A model generated the notes under the pieces. That model was not told the origin of the DNA, searched no databases, and saw only the letters and a list, made by a program, of their open reading frames with translations. The position numbers and the translations under genes are program-made. From NCBI GenBank assembly GCA_944320985.1, contig CALUJN010000040.1, positions 1 through 47,816 on the forward strand: DNA of 47,816 nucleotides, in the 5' to 3' direction. Shown here piece after piece: positions 38,250 through 47,030 of this stretch. Numbering within the stretch: the first letter of the stretch is position 1; every line of letters begins with the position of its first letter. The DNA is from an uncultured Alistipes sp. (GTDB lineage: Bacteria > Bacteroidota > Bacteroidia > Bacteroidales > Rikenellaceae).

Positions 38250-38927
38250 TCAGAGACCTTTACTGAAACGATACGACGAATAGAGCAGCAGCGGGAACGA
38301 CGCCACGGCCATCACCGCGAGCGGAATTACCGACAGAAAGTAGGAACCCGGATACTCCCCGCAGACCACGAAGGGCGACAGCGTGAAATAGCCCGTCAGG
38401 GCATAAACCAGCTGCCGCCAGCGATGCGGTTCGAGCGCCACCATGGCGATGAAGTTGTAGGCCGGATAGGCCACCAGAAACCACGGGGCCACGGAACGCA
38501 GCACCGGAAGGGTGATCTCCGCGGGGAACAGTGTGCAGTTTTTCGCCACGAACACGCCGAAGAGGATCAGATTCACGGCGGTGATCATCACCACGCCGTA
38601 GAGCGCCATATAGAGCACCAGCCGCGTGTTGGAGACCGGGAGATGAAGCGTCAGACGGATACGCCGGTTGGCGACCTCGGGCAGGTACTGCGTGACGCCC
38701 ACACACACGGCAATCAGCAGCGGCACGTAAAGCAGCATCCGGTAGTAGGTCAGCGGCGGGTTGTCGTAAAGCACCCGCAGCATGTAGACCTTGGCACCCA
38801 GCCGCTCCATGCCGTTCTCCACCCGCAGGAAGAGATAAAACACCATGCTAAGGCCCAATACCAGCGCCGCCAGACAACTCCAGCGGGTCTTGAGCCACTC
38901 CTTGTAGAAGATATGCCGGAGAATCAT
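38250..38927 (-). CDS. ABC transporter permease, copy 1
   Basis: Polytopic membrane protein of 225 residues (MILRHIFYKEWLKTRWS at the start) with about six hydrophobic segments and a C-terminal YSSYRFSKGL. Paralogue of the permease at 36311-36976. It directly follows the ATPase gene, 6 bases from its stop. The small size and the short N-terminal amphipathic KEWLKTRW motif fit ABC-2 type exporters, in which ATPase and permease are separate chains. The transported substrate is unknown. Confidence 0.82.
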   Translation of the reverse strand: MILRHIFYKEWLKTRWSCLAALVLGLSMVFYLFLRVENGMERLGAKVYMLRVLYDNPPLTYYRMLLYVPLLIAVCVGVTQYLPEVANRRIRLTLHLPVSNTRLVLYMALYGVVMITAVNLILFGVFVAKNCTLFPAEITLPVLRSVAPWFLVAYPAYNFIAMVALEPHRWRQLVYALTGYFTLSPFVVCGEYPGSYFLSVIPLAVMAVASFPLLLYSSYRFSKGL

Positions 38928-38933
38928 CGCACG

Positions 38934-39830
38934 TCAGTATTTACCCGTAAGACCGATGAATGCATCCTCGAGGGTCAGCGCTTCGCGGTGGAAGCCCTCG
39001 GGAGTGATGCCCCGCTCCTGCAGCAGCGCGAGGATCTCCTCCTGCGAGGCATAGGTATAGAGTTCGCAGCGGCGGTTGAGGCGTTCGAGGTTGACCGTCC
39101 GGGGATCCTGCGCCAGAGCCGACACATCGTCCGAGGTCTCGAAGAAGAAACCCTTGAAATCACGCTGGAAATCGCTCAGCGACCCCTGGTAAAGCACCCG
39201 GTTGTAGTCCATGATCAGGATGTCGTCGATCAGACGCTCCATGTCCTGGATGATGTGCGAGGTGAGGAAGACCGTCTTGCCGCGCGACTTGGCATATTCG
39301 CGCAGGTAATCGACGAACAGCCGCCGATAGCCGGGGTCCAGTCCCAGCGAGAAGTCGTCCAGAATCAGCAGATCCGGGTCCTGCGCCAGAATCAGACCCA
39401 GAGCCACCTGGGCACGCTGCCCGCACGACATGCTCGAGATCTTCTGCCGTGGAAGGATCTTCAGCCGGTTGATCAGGTTGAAATAGGCTTCCCGGTCCCA
39501 CTTCGGGTAGAAGCCCGAATAGAACTTCTCGATCTGGTAGACGTTCATGAACGAATACTGGATATGCCCCTCGATCAGATAACCGATGCGGCTCTTCGTG
39601 GCCGGAGAGAGGTGCTGCGTATCCTCGCCGTAGATCAGGCACTGCCCCGAACGCGGGGCCAGAAAGCCGTTCAGGATGTTGATCGTCGTGCTCTTTCCGG
39701 CGCCGTTCTTGCCCAGCAGTCCCAGGATGCGGCCCTCTCCGACCGCAATGTTCAGATTCTCGTAAACCAGTTTCTTGCCGTAATAGTGTGTCAGATTGCG
39801 GCACTCTATCACATTTGTGCGTGTTTCCAT
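38934..39830 (-). CDS. ABC transporter ATP-binding protein
   Basis: Cytoplasmic ATPase of 298 residues starting METRTNVIECRNLTHYYG at ATG 39830; longer in-frame forms overlap the upstream gene in a non-coding frame. Walker A is GKNGAGKST (residues 40-48). The signature is atypical: SSMSCGQRAQ (132-141), with Cys where LSGGQ has Gly. Walker B is LLILDDFSLGLD, with D158 followed by D159, so the position of the usual catalytic Glu holds Asp. The H-loop is in FLTSHIIQDMERL. The C-terminal extension (FFFETSDDVSALAQ, ALTLEDAFIGLTGKY) is common in exporters. One ATPase serves two permease copies downstream. The variants may slow hydrolysis or may be normal for this subfamily. Confidence 0.92.
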   Translation of the reverse strand: METRTNVIECRNLTHYYGKKLVYENLNIAVGEGRILGLLGKNGAGKSTTINILNGFLAPRSGQCLIYGEDTQHLSPATKSRIGYLIEGHIQYSFMNVYQIEKFYSGFYPKWDREAYFNLINRLKILPRQKISSMSCGQRAQVALGLILAQDPDLLILDDFSLGLDPGYRRLFVDYLREYAKSRGKTVFLTSHIIQDMERLIDDILIMDYNRVLYQGSLSDFQRDFKGFFFETSDDVSALAQDPRTVNLERLNRRCELYTYASQEEILALLQERGITPEGFHREALTLEDAFIGLTGKY

Positions 39831-39855
39831 GCGTATCGTCTGGATTCGTTTGTCA

Positions 39856-41397
39856 TCAACTCTTTTTGAAGAAGGCCAGACCCCGGCCCGGAAGCAGATC
39901 CTCATACGTGTGGTAGCTCTCCCCCGTGACCGTGTCGTAGACATCGACGGTCGTCGTACCCTTCTCGCGGTCGTAGAGATAGACCACCGTACAGTCGTCG
40001 GCATCTTTGAGTCCCGTACCGCCGAGCAGCACGAAGACATCCAGGATCTCGTACTTCGCGTCGTAACTCCGGAACGGTGTCGCGTCGGGTTCGAATTGCG
40101 TGATGTTCTGATAGTCGAAACGCATGATGTCGTTCCCGAGGACATAGAAACCGTAACGCACCGAGAAGGCTCCAAACCATACCTTGGTCTGACTTCCCAC
40201 CTCGGCGGGAAGCGGCACCACCGTTTTGAGCGTCAACGGGTCATTTCCCGCCGAAGAGGCTTGCGCATTGTAGACATACAGGAAATACGACTCACCCTTG
40301 CGAACCACCAGATGCATCAGATAGGGATTGTTGTTGCCCTTGCCCGTCGCCTCGGAAAAGGCTCCGCAGAGTTCATCGGCCCGAAGCACCTCCTCACCCT
40401 CAGCGCCCGGAAGCGGCGTGGCCGGTTTGTTGTACTGCTGCAGACACCCCACCGTACCGTCCTCGTAAAGCACCACAATGGCTCGTTTGTAACGCATGAA
40501 TTGTTTCGAGTGTATCACCTGTTTGACCTGTTCGGCCATGACAAAGGCCTCGTCGTCGAAGATCGGAGTCTTCGTGTCGGAACCGTTGAACATATGGAGT
40601 TTGCCGTTGGCATGGATGTACTTCGCTCCGCCGGCTCCATAGAAGACATCCGAGACATCAGGCTGCGCGGAGGAGCCCAGGTAGACACGTCCGACGATCG
40701 GCGAAACCACCTCGCCCATATTGGCCGTGAAGTCCTGTTCGCCGGGCTCGGTATCGACCATGCTCACCGAAACACCGTATCCGGGGGCATGGTCGGTGAA
40801 GAGCAGCAGCTCGTTCTTCACGTCCATCGCACCGCGGAGCTCTCCCTCGATACGCTCCGAAGAGCCGTTCACCCGTTCGATCATGTCGGGGAACCAGCGC
40901 GTGAAGCCGTTCTTCGGCGAAATCGTCGACGATGAGGTTCCCGTCGTCTGGATCGACATCCACTCCAGCCGTCCGTCCGCCTTCTCGTAAAGGGCTATGA
41001 ACTTCGGGGCATAACCGTTCTGCACCTTGAATTCGAAGGTCTTGCGGTATTCGAGGCCGTTGACGTGGTTGCGCACGACGAAGCTGCCCGGGATGTTGCT
41101 ATTGAGCGAATAGCCCTCCGGCAGGGTGATCTCCCAGTCGAGGTCCTTCTCCGTGGAGATCACCTCGCCCAGGCCCACAACCCAGCGATAGTCGTAATTC
41201 CCTTCATCGGCCCCCTCGGGAAGATGAACGGTCGGCGAGCAGGTAAAACGGTCGCCCAAGTAGAGATCATCCTCGATCTCGATGCCCTCGACCGAGAGCA
41301 CATAATCGGGTTCGGTGCCGATCTCACCGTCGCGGTCGCCATAGCACGACGCCAGCGCAAAGGCGGCAAAGATCAGAAAATAGAATCGCGTATTCAT
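39856..41397 (-). CDS. PKD-like family lipoprotein
   Basis: Lipoprotein of about 513 residues. I choose ATG 41397 (MNTRFYFLIFAAFALASC, lipobox LASC at Cys18) over an ATG nine codons earlier that would overlap the previous gene. The first 200 residues look like PKD or immunoglobulin-like repeats (SCSP-type YDYRWVVGLGEVISTEKDLDW, EYRKTFEFKVQNGYAPKF). The rest is beta-rich and likely a propeller (LHMFNGSDTKTPIFDDEAF, AIVVLYEDGTVGCLQQY, YFLYVYNAQ). It resembles the PKD-like proteins that follow DUF4843 genes in SusCD operons of Bacteroidota. It probably sits on the cell surface and binds the transported ligand. The ABC ATPase gene starts 25 bases after its stop. Confidence 0.8.
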   Translation of the reverse strand: MNTRFYFLIFAAFALASCYGDRDGEIGTEPDYVLSVEGIEIEDDLYLGDRFTCSPTVHLPEGADEGNYDYRWVVGLGEVISTEKDLDWEITLPEGYSLNSNIPGSFVVRNHVNGLEYRKTFEFKVQNGYAPKFIALYEKADGRLEWMSIQTTGTSSSTISPKNGFTRWFPDMIERVNGSSERIEGELRGAMDVKNELLLFTDHAPGYGVSVSMVDTEPGEQDFTANMGEVVSPIVGRVYLGSSAQPDVSDVFYGAGGAKYIHANGKLHMFNGSDTKTPIFDDEAFVMAEQVKQVIHSKQFMRYKRAIVVLYEDGTVGCLQQYNKPATPLPGAEGEEVLRADELCGAFSEATGKGNNNPYLMHLVVRKGESYFLYVYNAQASSAGNDPLTLKTVVPLPAEVGSQTKVWFGAFSVRYGFYVLGNDIMRFDYQNITQFEPDATPFRSYDAKYEILDVFVLLGGTGLKDADDCTVVYLYDREKGTTTVDVYDTVTGESYHTYEDLLPGRGLAFFKKS

Positions 41398-41416
41398 GAC
41401 ATGCAAGGCTTTCGGG

Positions 41417-42136
41417 TTATTCATCGAAATAGATTCGGTTGCCGGAGTCGGGATCGATCACCTCGTTCTCCTCGAACCACTCGGTGCAGAGCTCGATCCA
41501 GTAGTCCAGCATGAGGCTCGAACCGGCATCCTCCCATTCGGGATCGGTGATGCCGCTCACCTCGAGGAATTTGACGCATTTAATCGGATAATAGGTCAGT
41601 TTCGAGAGTTTGGAGGTGTTCTGCCAGAAGGCCGGCGGCGTGTTGACGTTCTTCACGAAGGAGATGTCGACGTACTGGTAGTCGGCCATGCCGGCGGCGA
41701 AGTGCTCGTTCGGGACCAGTTCGATACGGAGTTTGTAGTCGTCCGTCTCGTTGAGTTCCGCGACATGGATCGTCACACGGAAGGTATCCTCATAGAGTCC
41801 CTTGTGGAAGATCTGACGCTCGGAAAGCGTATACTCCACGCCGTTGGTCGCCGCCTGCGAGTACTCCTCGTTCACCCGGACAAGATACTCCCGGTCGTTC
41901 TCGTAGTCGACAAGCCCCGTCAGCCGCACGGGGATCTCCAGATCGTAGTCCCCGGCCCCCACGCCCAGAAAATAGGCGTTGAACTCGTAGGACTCCGGAT
42001 AGGTGTTGGGGCGGAACTCCCCCTTGGCGATGTTCAACGACACGCGCGAAACGTCGTAAACCTCGATATTGCGTTCCCGGCACGACCCCAGCAGAAGGGC
42101 CGTCGCCGAGAGAAGGCAGAAAATCGTCGTTTTCAT
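41417..42136 (-). CDS. DUF4843 lipoprotein
   Basis: Lipoprotein of 239 residues with MKTTIFCLLSATALLLGSC (Cys19). The pattern of an early Ser/Asn-rich strand region, YEFNAYFLGVGAGDYDLEIPVRLTG, and the closing FVKNVNTPPAFWQN with WIELCTEWFEENEVIDP fits DUF4843, a family that accompanies SusCD pairs. The fold appears to be beta-sandwich first, then helical. It lies 15 bases after the SusD stop and 19 before the PKD-like start codon, so expression is joint. A surface accessory role is inferred from context; ligand unknown. Confidence 0.82.
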   Translation of the reverse strand: MKTTIFCLLSATALLLGSCRERNIEVYDVSRVSLNIAKGEFRPNTYPESYEFNAYFLGVGAGDYDLEIPVRLTGLVDYENDREYLVRVNEEYSQAATNGVEYTLSERQIFHKGLYEDTFRVTIHVAELNETDDYKLRIELVPNEHFAAGMADYQYVDISFVKNVNTPPAFWQNTSKLSKLTYYPIKCVKFLEVSGITDPEWEDAGSSLMLDYWIELCTEWFEENEVIDPDSGNRIYFDE

Positions 42137-42151
42137 GGTGTTGGCTGTCTT

Positions 42152-43588
42152 TTAGTTACCGAAATCATTTTCATCGTCCGGACGCGGGAAGGTGTAGGCC
42201 CCCGGGGCAATCTCGACGGTATTTCCGTTGTAGAGTCCGTTGTCGATACGCGCGAGGTTCAGCCGCTTGTAGTAGAAGAAGAGCTGCCCCTCGCCCTTGA
42301 ACTCACAGATGTACTCCCGCGTGAGGGCCGTGCGGATCATCGCGGCATCGGCCGTCGAGACAAGAGCCGACGTCCCCCGGTGCTCCTTGAGCGTATTGAG
42401 GTACGACAGCGGAGCAGGATCGAGCTTCGCATCGTTGAGAATCGCCTCCTCGACAATCAGGTACATCTCACTCAGCTTCAGCATCGGCGTGCAGGCCGTG
42501 GGATACTTGTAGCTGTCGGCGGCCAGCGACGAACGCTTGTACTTGATCAGATTGAGGTTGTTCATCGAGTTCAGCGAGGTCCACGCATCCTTGCGCAGGT
42601 CCCCCTCCTCGTAGCACGCCGTCGAACGGAGCAGATCCTGCGCCAGCCCCTCGTAATAGGTCCGGGCCGAAAGCGTGATCTGGTCGTTGTCCAGCGCAAA
42701 AACCAACTCCGGCGTGAAGACCCGGTTCGAACGAAGCTCCTCACCGTAGGAGTCCGTCTCGACGATCTCCGGTCCGGTGATGAAGCGGAACTTCCCCGAA
42801 TCGATCACCTTCCGGGCCTCGGCATAGGCCGTGGCGTAGTCGTTGCGGTAGAGCGAGATCCGCGCCCGCAACGCACAGACGGCATAGTAATTCATCCGCT
42901 TGGTGCGGTCGTAGGAGACATAGATGTCGCGGCTCGACGCCCCGGTGACGATCGGATCCCGCGTCTCAAGCAGTTCCTGCGCCTCGGCAAGATCCGCCAT
43001 AACCAGATCCAGCAGGCGTTCCGTCGTGAGGCGCTCGCCGATGGTCGCATCCCAGGTCGTCTTCCAGGGGACGTTGTTCGAGGCGCTGTTCACACTCCAC
43101 GACTCGTTGAACATCCGCACCAGATCGAAGTACATGTAGCCGCGCATGGCCAGCATCTCCGCCAGCATGATCTCCCGGACCCCCTCCTCGAAGAGCGGAC
43201 GCTCCTCGTGCCGCAACTTGTCGATGACCAGATTGGCGTTGAAGATGTTGTTGTACATCCCGAGCCAGATCTCCTCGATGATGGGTTTCGACGTCTCGCT
43301 CGTATACTCGTAGGCGGCCCAGCTGCGGCGCGTTTCGTTGTTGCCCGACACCGTATACTGCTGCGTGAGCGGCTCCAGAGCCGTCAGCGAGACATATCCC
43401 CCGTAAAGCGAGGCGTTTCCCATGTTGATGTAGACTCCCGTCGCCGACGTGTAGTAACCCTCGGCCGTGGAGTACATGTCGTCGATGCTCACCTCCGACT
43501 TGGAGGTGACATCCAGCCAGTTGCCGCAGGAGCCCAGCAGCAGCGCCGCGGCCAATATACCGATTTTCGAAATTTTCACGTTGTCCAT
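42152..43588 (-). CDS. SusD/RagB-type lipoprotein
   Basis: Surface ligand-binding lipoprotein of 478 residues, MDNVKISKIGILAAALLLGSC (Cys21). Landmarks are WLDVTSKSEVSIDDMYSTAEGYYTSATGVYINM, the TPR-like helices (MNYYAVCALRARISLYRNDYATAYAEARKVI), LKLSEMYLIVEEAIL, and the C-terminal REYICEFKGEGQLFFYYKRLN. The RexFxGEGQLFxYYKRLN ending is shared with the partial SusD at 47031-47816, so the two may be relatives within the same locus. It follows the STN-type SusC by 12 bases and is the obvious partner of that channel. Confidence 0.94.
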   Translation of the reverse strand: MDNVKISKIGILAAALLLGSCGNWLDVTSKSEVSIDDMYSTAEGYYTSATGVYINMGNASLYGGYVSLTALEPLTQQYTVSGNNETRRSWAAYEYTSETSKPIIEEIWLGMYNNIFNANLVIDKLRHEERPLFEEGVREIMLAEMLAMRGYMYFDLVRMFNESWSVNSASNNVPWKTTWDATIGERLTTERLLDLVMADLAEAQELLETRDPIVTGASSRDIYVSYDRTKRMNYYAVCALRARISLYRNDYATAYAEARKVIDSGKFRFITGPEIVETDSYGEELRSNRVFTPELVFALDNDQITLSARTYYEGLAQDLLRSTACYEEGDLRKDAWTSLNSMNNLNLIKYKRSSLAADSYKYPTACTPMLKLSEMYLIVEEAILNDAKLDPAPLSYLNTLKEHRGTSALVSTADAAMIRTALTREYICEFKGEGQLFFYYKRLNLARIDNGLYNGNTVEIAPGAYTFPRPDDENDFGN

Positions 43589-43600
43589 GACTGCTTCGCT

Positions 43601-46600
43601 TTAGAAGTTGACTTGCACGGAGAAGCTCACCGTGCGGGCATAGGGATAGGTAAGACCGCGCTCCTGACGGATCGTCGAAAGATAGAAGAGCTCGTTGGCG
43701 GTCAGCTGCAGACGCAGCATCGAGATCCCCTTCCACCCCCAGCGCTCAACCGGGAAGGTGTAGGCCACGCGCATCGACGAGAGTGAGAAACGGTTCTCGC
43801 GCTGTACGAACCGCGAGGTCGGGCGCGTCGGCGTCGTGTCGTCGATGGCCTTGTAGCGGGCCACCTGCCCGGGCTCCTTCCAGCGTTCGGTCAGGGCCCG
43901 CACGTCGTTGTTCACCGTGGCGTCCGTACCCTCGATCTTCTCATGAAGGGTGTAGTTGTAACGGTCGGCACCGAACGAATAGTTGAACGTGGCTCCCAGT
44001 TCCAGATCCTTGTAGCGGAAGTTGAAACCCGTATAGCCCTCGAGCGTCGCCTCCCCGACACCGACGGGAACCATGTCCTCATAACTCCACTCGTCGGTAC
44101 GGATCCCCTCCTTGGTGAGGAACTCCTCGCGGCCCGTGCCGGGATTGATACCCAGGCTCCGCACGCCGTAGATCGTATTGAGCGACTGTCCCTCCTCGAA
44201 GAGGAAGACGTTCGTGTCACCCTCGCTCTCGACCCGCTGTCCGACCATCTCGTTGTAGCTGCGCAGCATGTCGGAGATCTTGCTCAGGATGTTCGTGTTG
44301 TGGCGCCCGTTGAAGGTCAGCGACAGCAGCACGTCCTGCGTGCGGATCGGCGTGAGGGACATCGAAAAGTCGATACCCTTGTTCACGATGTCGCCCTGGT
44401 TGACCTTCAGCTCGGAGAAGCCGATCGACGGCGCGATCGTCACCGACGTGAGGCTGCCGCGCGTGGTGTTGTAGTAGTAGTTCATGTCCAGATTGAGCAG
44501 GCCGTCGAGGAGCGTCATCTCCAGACCCACGTTGCGGTTGAAGGTCGTCTGGCACTCCAGATCGGGGTTGCCCAGCACCGAGATGCTCGTACCGAACAGA
44601 TTGCCGTAGACGGGCTTCAGATAGGTATACAGGCTCATGGCCTGGTTCTGCGTGATGTTCTGGTTGCCCGTCGTTCCGATGTTGGCCCGCAGCGCCAGCA
44701 GCGAGAAGAGTCCGTTGGAACGCATGAAGGATTCGTTGTGGAGGTTCCAACGCACACCCACGGACCAATAGGGCGCCGTCTGCTGCTTGGTTCCGTAGAT
44801 CGACGAACCGTCGATACGCCCCGTCAGATCCAACAGGTAACGGTTATCGTACGAATAGTTGGCATTCAGATAGGCGCCCGCCGAACGGACGATCGACTCA
44901 CTGCCCGTCGGTCGCGAATTGGCCTCGTACTGAACGGCATACGACAGATAATCCAGCGCATCGTCCATGAATCCCGTCACGACGTAGCCGTCGCTCTCGC
45001 GGTTGACCTCGCGGATCTCGCTGCCCAGGACCGCCTGCAGCAGGTGCTTCCCGACCTCTTTCGTGTAGGAGACCATCAGCTTGCCCGCCAGGGTCATGTC
45101 CGTCGAGTTGCTCAGCGAATACTTTCCCCGGGCATAGAGCACGCTCGGATCCGAGACGTCGTTGTCGTTGTCCTGGATGTAGGAGTAGCTCATCGGCGAG
45201 GTGTAGATGTCCGTGCGGCTGAAATCGCTGCTCACGGAGAAGTCCCCGCGCACCTTCAGCCCCGGAATCACCGTCCAGTCGATCGCCGTGTTGTTGGTGA
45301 CGTTCATCTGATCGCCCTTCGTGAAGCTGCTCAGATAACGCGCCTCATAGACGGGCGAAAGCTGCGACGAGGTGACGGCAAGCGACATTCCCTCGGGTGC
45401 CACGTTACTCAACGACAGCGTGCGATAGTAGTTGCCGTCGGCATCCTTTTCACGGTGGTACGGCAACGCCTTCGTGTAGTTCGCAAAGGAGCCGTAGGGC
45501 GATTCGGAATTCTTCGTCGACGAGAACTGCAGATCGTTGGTAATGCGCAGGCTCGAATGCGAATAGATGAGTTTGGTTCCGGCGCCGTAGGTCATACGCC
45601 CCGACTCCTTCATCACGCCGTTGTTCTGCCCCAGCGAAAGGTTCACCTGGTAGCGGACATTGCCCTGATTGGCCCGCAGACGGTTCACGCTACCCTCGAT
45701 GATGATCGAATGGCGCTGCTGCAGCCCCACGCGCAGGGGCTTCGACAACCAGTAGGTATCGACTCCGGAGAGAATCTCCTTGCGGATCAGGTTGTAGGAG
45801 TTCGCGTAGCTGCCGCCGTCCTCCTCCGCGACGGGAGGATCGAAGAGTCCCGACAAACGCTGGAACTCCAGCGCCTGCGAGGCGTTCATCAGGTTGTACG
45901 ACGAGAGGTCGGGGATGCTGACGCCGCCCGTCAGCGTATAGCTCACACGCAGCACGCCCGGTTCGGGGCTCTTCGTCTCGATGACGATGACGCCGTTGGC
46001 GGCCCGCGAGCCGTAGATGGCCGAGGCCGAGGCATCCTTGAGGATCGTCACGCTCTGGATGCGGTTCATGTCCAGGTCGTAGATCTGCTGCACCTTGACC
46101 TCAAAGCCGTCGAGAATGAAGATCGGAAGGCTGGTCATGGTCTTCAGCGTGCTGCCCGAGATCTCGGGGAAGCTGTTCTGGCCGCGGATTTCGATCTGTT
46201 CGGGGATGTAGTTCGGGTCCGAGCCGAAGACTCCGCGCACGTCGACCACCTGGAACGAGGGGTCGAAGACCTTCAGCGCATCGAAGAAGCTCGTGCTGTT
46301 GATCGTGCGCAGCTCCTCGCCCTTGACCACGACGGCCGTACCCGTGAAGCTGTTCTTGGCCTTGGGCATGAAACCCGTGACGACCGTCGCGGCGATGTTG
46401 TTGACTTCGGGTTCGAGATAGATGTCGAACGAGGACTGGTTGTTGACCTCAATGGTCTGGGTCTTCATGCCGACGCACGAGACGATGATCGATTCGCGGC
46501 CCGAGGGGAGCGAGAGGGTGAAGAAGCCCCGTTCGTCGGTCGAGACGCCGTTGTGCGTGGCGCCCTTCTGCACCACCGAGGCATAGGGTACGGGGCGTTT

Positions 46601-47017
46601 GTTGTCGTCCAGGACGTAGCCCGAGACGGTGAACCGCGGTGCGGGAGAGGGCGTGGCGGCCGGGGCCGAAGCTTGGGCGGCGTTGCGGGCCACGGAGACC
46701 ACGATCGTGTGGTCGACGATGCGGTAGCTCAGTCCGGCGGCCTCGCACAGACGGTCGAGGACATCGCGCAGATCGGCATTCGTGGCGCGGAACGTCACCA
46801 CGCGCCGGTCGTCGACATTCTGGTTGGCATAGAAGACCTGATACCCCGAAGCCTTCTTGATCTGCTGGAAGACTTCGCTCAGGGGTTTCGAGGCGACGTT
46901 GATCGATATTTTCTGGGCCAGAACCTTGCCGGGGATCAGCACGACGGCCGCCGCGAAGAGCAGCCACACGAATCCCTTGAGCAGTCCGGCACCCGATTTT
47001 TGCGTATGTGTCATCAT
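43601..47017 (-). CDS. SusC-type TonB-dependent transporter with STN domain
   Basis: Outer-membrane TonB-dependent transporter of 1,138 residues. After the signal peptide (GFVWLLFAAAVVLIPGKVLA) comes an STN domain at about 36-110 (ISINVASKPLSEVFQQIKKA, YANQNVDDRRVVTFRATNAD, VVSVARNA). A carboxypeptidase-regulatory-like domain (about 128-215), plug (EIRGQNSFPEISGSTLKTMTS region, IFILDGFEV) and barrel follow, with an aromatic C terminus (SVQVNF). An STN domain usually means signalling through a FecR-type anti-sigma factor and an ECF sigma factor; neither is in this window, so they may lie upstream beyond the edge or act in trans. It is 13 bases after one SusD-like gene and 12 before another. 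Confidence 0.96.
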   Translation of the reverse strand: MMTHTQKSGAGLLKGFVWLLFAAAVVLIPGKVLAQKISINVASKPLSEVFQQIKKASGYQVFYANQNVDDRRVVTFRATNADLRDVLDRLCEAAGLSYRIVDHTIVVSVARNAAQASAPAATPSPAPRFTVSGYVLDDNKRPVPYASVVQKGATHNGVSTDERGFFTLSLPSGRESIIVSCVGMKTQTIEVNNQSSFDIYLEPEVNNIAATVVTGFMPKAKNSFTGTAVVVKGEELRTINSTSFFDALKVFDPSFQVVDVRGVFGSDPNYIPEQIEIRGQNSFPEISGSTLKTMTSLPIFILDGFEVKVQQIYDLDMNRIQSVTILKDASASAIYGSRAANGVIVIETKSPEPGVLRVSYTLTGGVSIPDLSSYNLMNASQALEFQRLSGLFDPPVAEEDGGSYANSYNLIRKEILSGVDTYWLSKPLRVGLQQRHSIIIEGSVNRLRANQGNVRYQVNLSLGQNNGVMKESGRMTYGAGTKLIYSHSSLRITNDLQFSSTKNSESPYGSFANYTKALPYHREKDADGNYYRTLSLSNVAPEGMSLAVTSSQLSPVYEARYLSSFTKGDQMNVTNNTAIDWTVIPGLKVRGDFSVSSDFSRTDIYTSPMSYSYIQDNDNDVSDPSVLYARGKYSLSNSTDMTLAGKLMVSYTKEVGKHLLQAVLGSEIREVNRESDGYVVTGFMDDALDYLSYAVQYEANSRPTGSESIVRSAGAYLNANYSYDNRYLLDLTGRIDGSSIYGTKQQTAPYWSVGVRWNLHNESFMRSNGLFSLLALRANIGTTGNQNITQNQAMSLYTYLKPVYGNLFGTSISVLGNPDLECQTTFNRNVGLEMTLLDGLLNLDMNYYYNTTRGSLTSVTIAPSIGFSELKVNQGDIVNKGIDFSMSLTPIRTQDVLLSLTFNGRHNTNILSKISDMLRSYNEMVGQRVESEGDTNVFLFEEGQSLNTIYGVRSLGINPGTGREEFLTKEGIRTDEWSYEDMVPVGVGEATLEGYTGFNFRYKDLELGATFNYSFGADRYNYTLHEKIEGTDATVNNDVRALTERWKEPGQVARYKAIDDTTPTRPTSRFVQRENRFSLSSMRVAYTFPVERWGWKGISMLRLQLTANELFYLSTIRQERGLTYPYARTVSFSVQVNF

Positions 47018-47030
47018 GATCGTTTCGTTT

